Below are positions 1 through 5,043 of a DNA stretch of 5,673 nt, piece by piece. Both the position numbers and the translations under genes were made by a program. The DNA is from Pseudomonadota bacterium. GTDB taxonomy: Bacteria; Desulfobacterota; Anaeroferrophillalia; Anaeroferrophillales; Tharpellaceae. The stretch is taken from contig WFRT01000360.1 in assembly GCA_015486445.1 (NCBI GenBank), positions 1 through 5,673 on the forward strand. Direction: 5' to 3'. The notes below the pieces were generated by a model. It did not search any database and was not told the origin of the DNA. It was given only the letters and a program-made list of their open reading frames with translations. Position 1 is the stretch's first letter; each line of letters begins with the position of its first letter.

Positions 1-431
1 CCGATAACCTTGTTTTTGCCTGCCGGGTCGAGACCTGGTCCGGCTGATTCTCCTGCCGCCGCCGATCCTGTGACCGGTTCCAAAGTTGCAAGAGAGTGTT
101 GTGATGCCGTGTTTTCCGCGGCCCCGGAGCCGGTGGTCGGGGCGGCCGGGGCGGGATGGCGGAGGAGGTTGAAAAAAAGCCCGGCTCCGGCCAGCAGCAG
201 GAGTAGCAGGCCGGCCGCCGGCAGCAACCGGCGGGGTTTTTCCCCGTTTCCGACAATTCCGGCCTTTTCGGCGGCCGGGTTTTTTGCGCTGTTTTCCTTA
301 AGGCCCGGGGGGATCGGAAAAATCTGCCCGCATTCCGGGCATTTGCCGCGGCTGGGGGGCGTTCCCCCGGCCTCCTTCCGGAGCCGGCAGCGGGTGCCGC
401 AGCCGGGGCAGGTAATCAGGATCGTGGTCAT
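1..431 (-). CDS. Zinc-ribbon, single-TM protein (3' end beyond window)
   Basis: Reading the minus strand from the ATG at 431 gives an open frame of 143 codons with no stop before the window edge, so the C-terminus is missing. The start MTTILITCPGCGTRC has Cys8 and Cys11, and KCPECGQIF has Cys31 and Cys34: two CxxC knuckles about 19 residues apart, as in the short MJ0042-type zinc ribbons often found at the N-terminus of deltaproteobacterial proteins. A Lys/Pro/Glu-rich linker and KPRR (65-68) lead into a Leu/Ala-rich membrane segment at about 69-90, then a low-complexity Ala/Pro/Thr/Gly stretch to the edge. The inferred layout is a cytoplasmic zinc ribbon, one TM helix and an outer tail of unknown fold. 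Its ATG overlaps the mscS stop (ATGA, 431-428), with only AGGA abutting the start and no spaced Shine-Dalgarno, so translational coupling is likely. Function is not recognised. That it is a real gene is well supported; its role is not. Confidence 0.78.
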   Translation of the reverse strand, partial: MTTILITCPGCGTRCRLRKEAGGTPPSRGKCPECGQIFPIPPGLKENSAKNPAAEKAGIVGNGEKPRRLLPAAGLLLLLLAGAGLFFNLLRHPAPAAPTTGSGAAENTASQHSLATLEPVTGSAAAGESAGPGLDPAGKNKVI

Positions 432-1240
432 TCCTGGTGCTGGTGGATGTGGACATCCTGCTGGGGATAGGGGATCGAGATGCCTTCGGCGTCAAACCTG
501 AGTTTGACCGCTTCCGTCATCGCGAAATAGACATCCCAGTAGTCTTCGGTCTTGACCCAGACCCGCATAACCAGGTTGACGCTGCTGTCGGCCAGTTCGG
601 AAACCGCGACCACCGGGGCCGGGTCCTTGAGAATCCGGCTGTCGCCGTCTGCTAATTCGGAAAGCACCTGCTTGACCTGGGACAGGTCGTCCTGGTAGCC
701 GACCCCGAAGGTGAAGTCGACCCGCCGGGTCGGGTTGGCGGTGTAGTTGATGATGTTGGCGCCCATCATGGTGGCGTTGGGAATGATGATCTTCTTGTTG
801 TCGGGGGTTTTCATGATGGTGGTGAAGATGTTGATTTCATCGACCACCCCGGCCACCCCGCCGCCCTCGATGTAGTCTCCGGCCCGGAAGGGGCGGAAGA
901 TGATCATCAGGACGCCGGCCGCGAAGTTGGAGAGCGAGCCCTGCAGGGCCAGGCCGATGGCCAGGCCGGCGGCGCCGATGACGGCGACGAAGGAGGCGGT
1001 CTGGACGCCGAGCTTGGAGAGCGCGGCGATAACGACGAAGGCCAGGATGCCGGTATAGACCAGGTTGCAGGTAAAGGTGATGATGGTCCGGTCGATCTTC
1101 TGCCGGGTCAGGAGCCGTCGCAGCAGCGCGCGGGTGATCCCTGCGGCCCAGCGGCCGAAGATAAAAATAGCCAGGGCGCCAATGACCTTGAGGCCGTAGA
1201 CGGTGCCCAGCTGGATTGCCTGGTCGAGATATTTTTCCAT
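428..1240 (-). CDS. mscS: Small-conductance mechanosensitive channel, MscS family
   Basis: This is a 270-residue inner-membrane channel that opens under membrane tension to release solutes during osmotic downshock; the family forms heptamers. E. coli MscS has 286 residues, and this copy has a slightly shorter N-terminus. TM1 lies at about 13-38 and TM2 at about 57-78. The pore helix TM3 (about 84-114) carries GAAGLAIGLALQGSLSN. Leu93 and Leu97 align with the E. coli pore-seal leucines 105 and 109, and Gly101 with the hinge Gly113. The beta domain follows (FRPFRAGDYIEGGGVAGVV, then KIIIPNATMMGANIINY), and the C-terminal domain ends in GISIPYPQQDVHIHQ, matching the GISFPYPQMDV end of the E. coli protein. 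The start is supported by AGAGGA (1253-1248) 7 nt upstream of the ATG. The next gene overlaps its stop by 4 nt, so the two probably form an operon. Family assignment is close to certain. Confidence 0.97.
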   Translation of the reverse strand: MEKYLDQAIQLGTVYGLKVIGALAIFIFGRWAAGITRALLRRLLTRQKIDRTIITFTCNLVYTGILAFVVIAALSKLGVQTASFVAVIGAAGLAIGLALQGSLSNFAAGVLMIIFRPFRAGDYIEGGGVAGVVDEINIFTTIMKTPDNKKIIIPNATMMGANIINYTANPTRRVDFTFGVGYQDDLSQVKQVLSELADGDSRILKDPAPVVAVSELADSSVNLVMRVWVKTEDYWDVYFAMTEAVKLRFDAEGISIPYPQQDVHIHQHQE

Positions 1241-1611
1241 TTTCCTGTCCTCTGGTGTTTTTGCATTTTAAGGTTGTGTGGGGCTCGGTGCGACCGGTTG
1301 CAGGAGAGGCCCGGGTCGGTGCCTGCCGGTTTCTACCCATAGCATGCCGGGGGTGAAAAATGAAGCTGAAAAACTTTTTTCCTTAGAGGTTGATTTTTAC
1401 CTTATCGGGTGAAAAATAGGCGTCGCCCGGGCCGGCCGGAGGCCGTTTGAGAAGGTCGTTTTGGCGGTTTTGCGGCCGGTATGTTTATTGCAAACTTTTT
1501 TGCCCGGCTGTTAAAAATCGGATTATTCAGCAGCCGGGATCTTTGCCGGAAAGCTTTCAGCCGTGGCCGGACCCCGGATATTTTTGACGTTTTGTTTTTG
1601 AGGAGGAGAGC
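1241..1611. promoter_or_regulatory. Divergent intergenic region between mscS and the glutaryl-CoA dehydrogenase gene
   Basis: No credible gene is seen in these 371 bp. Both flanking genes read outward, so promoters for both should lie here, but none is strong. On the plus strand the weak candidates are TTGCAA (1488-1493), 18 nt, TAAAAA (1512-1517); and TTGATT (1390-1395), 16 nt, AAAAAT (1412-1417). On the minus strand TAAAAT (1270-1265) is a fair -10 box but has no matching -35. GGGTGAAAAAT occurs twice (1352-1362, 1407-1417), with a related inverted copy ATTTTTACC (1393-1401) between them. GAAAGCTTTC (1549-1558) is a perfect 10-bp palindrome. Any of these could bind a regulator, but none matches an operator I recognise. 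Confidence 0.5.
1503..1538. repeat. Inverted repeat upstream of the dehydrogenase gene
   Basis: CCCGGCTG (1503-1510) is perfectly complementary to CAGCCGGG (1531-1538). One G-U and one U-A pair can extend the stem to 10 bp, leaving a 16-nt A/T-rich loop. No T-tract follows, so it is not an obvious terminator. It overlaps the weak candidate -10 at 1512-1517, so it could be an operator or, if transcription starts upstream, a leader hairpin. Confidence 0.45.
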
Positions 1612-2775
1612 ATGGATTTTGGCTTGTCGGATGAACTCCGGATGCTGCAGGACACGGTGCGCAGTTTCGCCGCCGAGAAGATCGCCCCGTTTGCGGACGA
1701 GTGGGACAAAAACCACTATTTTCCGTATCAGGAAGTAATCAAACCGATGGGGGAGCTGGGCTTTTTCGGAACCGTCATCGATGAACAGTACGGGGGCAAC
1801 GAGATGGGCTGGCTGGCGGCCATGATCATCACCGAGGAGATCGCCCGGGCCTCGAGTTCGCTTAGGGTCCAGGTCAACATGCAGGAGCTGGGCTGCGCCT
1901 TCACCATCCAGCGCTACGGCAGCGAAACCCTGAAAAAGAAATATATCGAAAAACTGGTCAATGCCGACATCCTCGGGGCCTTCGCGATTACCGAGCCCGA
2001 CGCCGGCTCCGACGTCATGTCGATGAAGTCGACCGCCGTCGACAAGGGTGACCACTGGCTTTTGAACGGCCAGAAAACCTGGATCTCCAACGCCACCATC
2101 GGCGGCATCAACATCTTCTACGCTTACACCGACAAGTCGGCCGGTGGCCGCGGTCTTTCCGCCTTCGTCGTCGATCTCGAGGAGAGCGAGGGGATTACCG
2201 TGACCGAACTCGACAAGATGGGCTCGCTCTCGTCGCCGACCGGTGAGATCGTTCTCGAGGATACGAAAATTCCCAAGGACAACATTCTCGGCCAGCCCGG
2301 CGACGGGGCCAAGATTGTTTTCGGTTCCCTGGCCCAGACCCGGCTGTCGGCCGCCGCCGGCGGCGTCGGCCTGGCTCAGGCCTGTCTCGACGTGGTTACC
2401 CAGTACGCCATGGAGCGCGAACAGTTCGGTCGGCCGATCGGCAAATTCCAGATGAACCAGTCGATGATCGCCGAGATGGTGGCCGAAATCGAAGCTGCCC
2501 GGCTGATGGTCTACAAGGCGGCCTGGCAGAAAGATCAGGGCCAGCTCAACAACAATCTCGAGGTGGCGACCGCCAAGTATCTGGCCGGCGAACTGGCCTA
2601 CAAGTGCACCCAGTACGCGATGCGCATCCTCGGCGCCTACGGCTACTCGACCGAGTACCCGGTGGCCCGCTACTTCCGTGACGCCCCGACCTACGCCATG
2701 GTCGAGGGGTCAACCAATATCTGCAAATTCATCCTGGCCCAGGATCAACTCGGCATTCGCAAGGCCAATCGCTAG
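1612..2775 (+). CDS. gcdH: Glutaryl-CoA dehydrogenase, probably non-decarboxylating (acyl-CoA dehydrogenase family)
   Basis: This is a 387-residue FAD-dependent acyl-CoA dehydrogenase of normal family length, probably a soluble tetramer passing electrons to ETF. AITEPDAGSD (125-134) is the first family signature, WISN (157-160) the flavin-contacting stretch, REQFGRPIGKFQ (269-280) the usual FAD/dimer segment, and LGAYGYSTEYPVARYFRDA (340-358) the second signature. The catalytic base is Glu365 in MVEGST. Arg85, in SSSLRVQVNMQ, aligns with the glutaryl-carboxylate-binding Arg94 of human GCDH (Gln six residues later in both). The residue before the base is Val364, whereas decarboxylating GcdH enzymes have Tyr there. 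A Tyr-to-Val exchange is the reported hallmark of the glutaconyl-CoA-forming enzyme of Desulfococcus multivorans. AGGAGG (1601-1606) lies 5 nt before the ATG. gcdA follows after 34 bp and would use the product. Another dicarboxyl acyl-CoA substrate remains possible. The symbol gcdH strictly denotes the decarboxylating type. Confidence 0.88.
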   Translation: MDFGLSDELRMLQDTVRSFAAEKIAPFADEWDKNHYFPYQEVIKPMGELGFFGTVIDEQYGGNEMGWLAAMIITEEIARASSSLRVQVNMQELGCAFTIQRYGSETLKKKYIEKLVNADILGAFAITEPDAGSDVMSMKSTAVDKGDHWLLNGQKTWISNATIGGINIFYAYTDKSAGGRGLSAFVVDLEESEGITVTELDKMGSLSSPTGEIVLEDTKIPKDNILGQPGDGAKIVFGSLAQTRLSAAAGGVGLAQACLDVVTQYAMEREQFGRPIGKFQMNQSMIAEMVAEIEAARLMVYKAAWQKDQGQLNNNLEVATAKYLAGELAYKCTQYAMRILGAYGYSTEYPVARYFRDAPTYAMVEGSTNICKFILAQDQLGIRKANR

Positions 2776-2809
2776 GTTTACGGAAAGCCCATTTTGAGGA
2801 GAGAAGAGA

Positions 2810-4543
2810 ATGAAACAGTATTTTGAGAGTATGCCCCTGTTCGGCAAGGAGTTGAAAGCCAAGCAGAAGGAGAAGGCGGCCGAAAGCGTGGCCCTGATCA
2901 AGCAGGTCGAAGAGCGGTACGCGGCCGAGGTCGAGAGGGTCAAGAACGCCGGCCTGCCGGTCGAAAGAATCAATAAACGCGGCGAGATGACCGCCTGGCA
3001 ACGGCTTGACTACCTGCTTGATCCCGGCACCTTCCTGCCGCTCAACACAATCTACGATCCCAACGAGACCGATGAAGGTACGACCGGGGTGATCAACGGC
3101 CTGGCCCGGATCGGCGGACGCTGGGTTTCGGTTATCGCTTCCGACAACAAGGTCCTGGCCGGGGCCTGGATCGGCGGCCAGGCGGAAAATATCTTCCGCG
3201 CCCAGGACATCGCCGAACGGCTCCGGATCCCGCTGATCTGGGTGCTGAACTGCAGCGGCGTCAAGCTTACCACCCAGGAGCAGGTTTATGCCGGCCGCCG
3301 TTCCGGCGGGCGGACCTTCTTCCGCCACGCCGAACTGGCCCAGAAGGGCATCCCGGTGATTGTCGGCATGTACGGCACCAACCCGGCCGGCGGCGGCTAC
3401 CATGCCATCAGCCCGGCGATCATCTTAGCCCACAAGAATTCCAACATGGCGGTCGGCGGCGGCGGCATTGTCGGCGGCATGAGCCCGAAAGGCCATTTCG
3501 ACCTCGAAGGGGCCGAGGAACTGATTGAAAGCACCCGTCACTTCAAGCAGGTGCCCCCCGGTTCTCCCCGAATTCATCATGACAAGACCGGGTTCATGCG
3601 CGAAGTCTTCGATACCGAGGAAGGGGTGCTGGACGCGATCAAAAAGTGCGTCGCCGGCCTGCCCGCCTATGATCCCACCGCTTTCCGCGTGGCCGAGCCC
3701 AAAGAGCCCCGTTTCCCGGGCGAGGATCTCAACTACCTGGTTCCCTACAACCAGAAACTGACCTACAACATGGACGAGGTTGTCGCCCGCCTGGTCGACA
3801 ACAGCGAGCATACCGAGTTCCGGCCCGACTACGGTCCCGAAATCTACTGCGCCCTGGTCAAGATCGACGGTTTTCCGGTCGGTATTGTCGCCAACCGCCA
3901 GGGTTTTCTCGGCGCCAACTACCCCGAGTATGCCGACTACATGGGCATCGGTGGCAAGCTTTACCGCCAGGGCCTGATCAAGATGAGTGATTTTACCACT
4001 TACTGCGGCCGCGACCGGATCCCGATGATCTGGATTCAGGACACCTCCGGCATCGATGTCGGGGACATCGCCGAGGAAGCCGAACTGCTGGGCCTGGGAA
4101 TGTCGCTGATCTATTCGATCGAAAGTTCGCGGCTGCCGATGATGACGATCGTGCTGCGCAAGGGTACGGCCGCCGCCCACTATGTCATGTGCGGCCCCCA
4201 GGGCAACCGCAACAACGCTTTTACCCTCGGCGCTCCGACCACCGAGATCGAGGTTATGCACGGTGAGACCGCGGCCGCCGCGGCCTTCGCCCGGCGCCTG
4301 GTCAAGGAGAAGGACAAGGGCAACGATCTGCAGCCGGTGATTGACAAGATGAACGCCCTGGCCCAGCAGTACTACGACCAGTCTCGTCCCGAGTACTGCG
4401 CCAAGCACGGCTTTGTCGACGAGATCGTCCCCCTGCCGCAGCTGCGGGATTACATGGTGGCCTTCACCCAGGCGGTTTTCCAGAATCCCGACTCGATCTG
4501 TCCGCTGCACCAGATGCTGCTGCCGCGAATTCTCAAGGGATAG
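2810..4543 (+). CDS. gcdA: Glutaconyl-CoA decarboxylase alpha subunit (carboxyltransferase)
   Basis: This 577-residue protein is collinear, as far as I can recall the reference, with the 587-residue GcdA of Acidaminococcus fermentans. GcdA moves the carboxylate of glutaconyl-CoA to biotin on the carrier subunit, yielding crotonyl-CoA; the membrane beta subunit then decarboxylates carboxybiotin and exports Na+. Two crotonase-like halves are visible. The N-terminal half has ASDNKVLAGAWIGGQAE (110-126), WVLNCSGVK (144-152) and YGTNPAGGGYHAISP (188-202). The C-terminal half has GIGGKLYRQGLIKM (379-392), IQDTSGIDVG (409-418) and RKGTAAAHYVMCGPQGN (450-466), ending in SICPLHQMLLPR. A charged, possibly coiled N-terminus (about 13-48) precedes them. 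No biotin-attachment motif or TM helix is present, as expected for this subunit. GAGGAG (2796-2801) lies 8 nt before the ATG. It is probably cotranscribed with the dehydrogenase. gcdB/C/D do not follow. Propionyl- or methylmalonyl-CoA carboxyltransferases are shorter (about 510-530 residues) and less similar. Confidence 0.94.
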   Translation: MKQYFESMPLFGKELKAKQKEKAAESVALIKQVEERYAAEVERVKNAGLPVERINKRGEMTAWQRLDYLLDPGTFLPLNTIYDPNETDEGTTGVINGLARIGGRWVSVIASDNKVLAGAWIGGQAENIFRAQDIAERLRIPLIWVLNCSGVKLTTQEQVYAGRRSGGRTFFRHAELAQKGIPVIVGMYGTNPAGGGYHAISPAIILAHKNSNMAVGGGGIVGGMSPKGHFDLEGAEELIESTRHFKQVPPGSPRIHHDKTGFMREVFDTEEGVLDAIKKCVAGLPAYDPTAFRVAEPKEPRFPGEDLNYLVPYNQKLTYNMDEVVARLVDNSEHTEFRPDYGPEIYCALVKIDGFPVGIVANRQGFLGANYPEYADYMGIGGKLYRQGLIKMSDFTTYCGRDRIPMIWIQDTSGIDVGDIAEEAELLGLGMSLIYSIESSRLPMMTIVLRKGTAAAHYVMCGPQGNRNNAFTLGAPTTEIEVMHGETAAAAAFARRLVKEKDKGNDLQPVIDKMNALAQQYYDQSRPEYCAKHGFVDEIVPLPQLRDYMVAFTQAVFQNPDSICPLHQMLLPRILKG

Positions 4544-4595
4544 TCAAAGCCCTTCAACCGGGATGTTTTTCACCCTCCTGCGCCGCTCCGGTTGC

Positions 4596-4645
4596 AAGCC
4601 CGTTTGCCACGGGTTTTCAGCCGGGGCGGCTTTTTATTTCTTTTT
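4596..4645 (+). terminator. Tandem hairpins with T-rich tail after gcdA
   Basis: The first stem pairs AAGCCCGT (4596-4603) with ACGGGTTT (4609-4616), including one G-U pair, over the loop TTGCC. The second pairs AGCCG (4619-4623) with CGGCT (4627-4631) over GGG and runs into TTTTTATTTCTTTTT (4631-4645). The location, 52 nt after the gcdA stop, suits a Rho-independent terminator of the gcdH-gcdA transcript. The stems are short, so strength is uncertain. Confidence 0.6.
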
Positions 4646-4665
4646 CGCAGTCCCGGTGTTTTTAG

Positions 4666-4673
4666 TTGCCAAC
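4666..4673. repeat. Left target-site duplication TTGCCAAC
   Basis: TTGCCAAC directly abuts the left terminal inverted repeat of the 236-bp element, and an identical copy abuts the right one at 4910-4917. A perfect 8-bp direct repeat exactly outside perfect inverted repeats is the expected trace of transposition with staggered target cutting. Confidence 0.88.
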
Positions 4674-4686
4674 GTAACTATTCAGC
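4674..4686 (+). repeat. Left terminal inverted repeat
   Basis: GTAACTATTCAGC, 13 bp, is a perfect inverted match to 4897-4909. Complementarity breaks off at the next base inward (C at 4687 against A at 4896) and at the target duplication outward, so the limits are sharp. Confidence 0.88.
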
Positions 4687-4726
4687 CGAATACGGGGTCG
4701 GGCGCGGCTTTTCTTCGCTAGGCGTT

Positions 4727-4836
4727 AAGATTTCTGTTTTTCCAGCGCTCACTACGCCCGCATTGCAAAACTCGCTACGCTCAAACAGTTGCAATGCTTA
4801 TGGGCTCCCGCTCGCTGGGAAAAACAACGAAATCTT
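4727..4836. repeat. Nested fold-back core of the element
   Basis: The pairings, from outside in, are: AAGATTTC (4727-4734) with GAAATCTT (4829-4836); GTTTTTCCAGCG (4736-4747) with 4813-4825, with one bulged G at 4819; GCCC (4756-4759) with GGGC (4802-4805); and GCATTGCAA (4760-4768) with TTGCAATGC (4789-4797). A 20-nt loop at 4769-4788 is left. Almost the whole interior can form a single cruciform or RNA hairpin. Confidence 0.75.
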
Positions 4837-4896
4837 TCCGAAATCGCTCTGAAAAACCACCCCCGCCCCTCTCTGAATGAGGAGAGATAAAATTTA

Positions 4897-4909
4897 GCTG
4901 AATAGTTAC
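4897..4909 (-). repeat. Right terminal inverted repeat
   Basis: GCTGAATAGTTAC is the exact reverse complement of the left end at 4674-4686 and is directly followed by the second TTGCCAAC copy. Confidence 0.88.
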
Positions 4910-4917
4910 TTGCCAAC
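4910..4917. repeat. Right target-site duplication TTGCCAAC
   Basis: This is identical to 4666-4673. Its first six bases, TTGCCA, also serve as the apparent -35 box of the downstream promoter. Removing the element and one duplication copy restores TAGTTGCCAACTA, a 13-bp palindrome with a central C. Confidence 0.88.
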
Positions 4918-4939
4918 TAGCGGTAATATCTGCTATTAT
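4910..4939 (+). promoter_or_regulatory. Sigma-70-type promoter for the lytic transglycosylase gene
   Basis: TTGCCA (4910-4915) matches the -35 consensus at 5 of 6 positions and TATTAT (4934-4939) the -10 at 5 of 6. The spacer is 18 nt, and TG at 4931-4932 makes an extended -10. Transcription would start near 4946 and leave a leader of about 98 nt. Just inside the leader is the perfect palindrome GAAAATTTTC (4974-4983), and further on a GC hairpin, CCCGG (5004-5008) with CCGGG (5012-5016), without a T-tract. This is the best promoter match in the window. Confidence 0.7.
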
Positions 4940-5043
4940 CCGACTTTATAAAGAGACTGCCTGGTTTTTTAGCGAAAATTTTCTCGATCCCGGAGCTGAC
5001 AAGCCCGGCCGCCGGGGCAGTGGCGGACCGGAAATTCATCCCT

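Larger units (their letters stand above)
4674..4909. mobile_element. 236-bp MITE-like non-autonomous element
   Basis: The element starts with GTAACTATTCAGC (4674-4686) and ends with its exact reverse complement GCTGAATAGTTAC (4897-4909), flanked by 8-bp direct repeats. It has no credible coding frame, so it cannot encode a transposase and would have to be mobilised in trans. Its interior forms a long nested fold-back (4727-4836), and G-rich 4694-4702 faces C-rich 4860-4869, so most of the element is roughly self-complementary. Ends beginning GTAA with 8-bp duplications are typical of the IS66 family as I remember it; parentage in that family is inference only. Perfect duplications suggest a fairly recent insertion. 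It sits between the putative gcdA terminator and the transglycosylase promoter. Confidence 0.82.

Noticed and set aside
10..501. 163-codon plus-strand frame at the left end
   Set aside because: It lies opposite the zinc-ribbon gene and the end of mscS. Its translation is Pro/Arg/Ser-rich with no recognisable domain, while the minus-strand frame has paired CxxC motifs and a TM helix.
3425..4510. 361-codon open frame on the minus strand opposite gcdA
   Set aside because: It is a GC-rich antisense shadow of a confidently identified gene. Its translation shows no family resemblance, and it is one of several such frames here (for example 2729-3403 and 1402-2055).
2810..4543. Identification as propionyl-CoA or methylmalonyl-CoA carboxyltransferase subunit
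   Set aside because: The length and motif run (NCSGVK, YGTNPAGGGYH, SICPLHQM) agree with GcdA nearly end to end, and the neighbour supplies glutaconyl-CoA.
4592..4852. 86-codon plus-strand frame after gcdA (and the 102-codon frame 4413-4721)
   Set aside because: These run across the terminator and into the inverted-repeat element, have no ribosome binding site, and encode nothing recognisable.
4674..4909. CRISPR repeats, a riboswitch or an attachment site in the gap after gcdA
   Set aside because: There are only two terminal copies in inverted orientation, no regular spacers and no integrase or tRNA nearby. The perfect target duplication explains the structure better as a transposed element.
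4996..5020. GC hairpin in the transglycosylase leader as a terminator or attenuator
   Set aside because: The CCCGG/CCGGG stem is 5 bp and is not followed by a T-tract or overlapped by an alternative stem.
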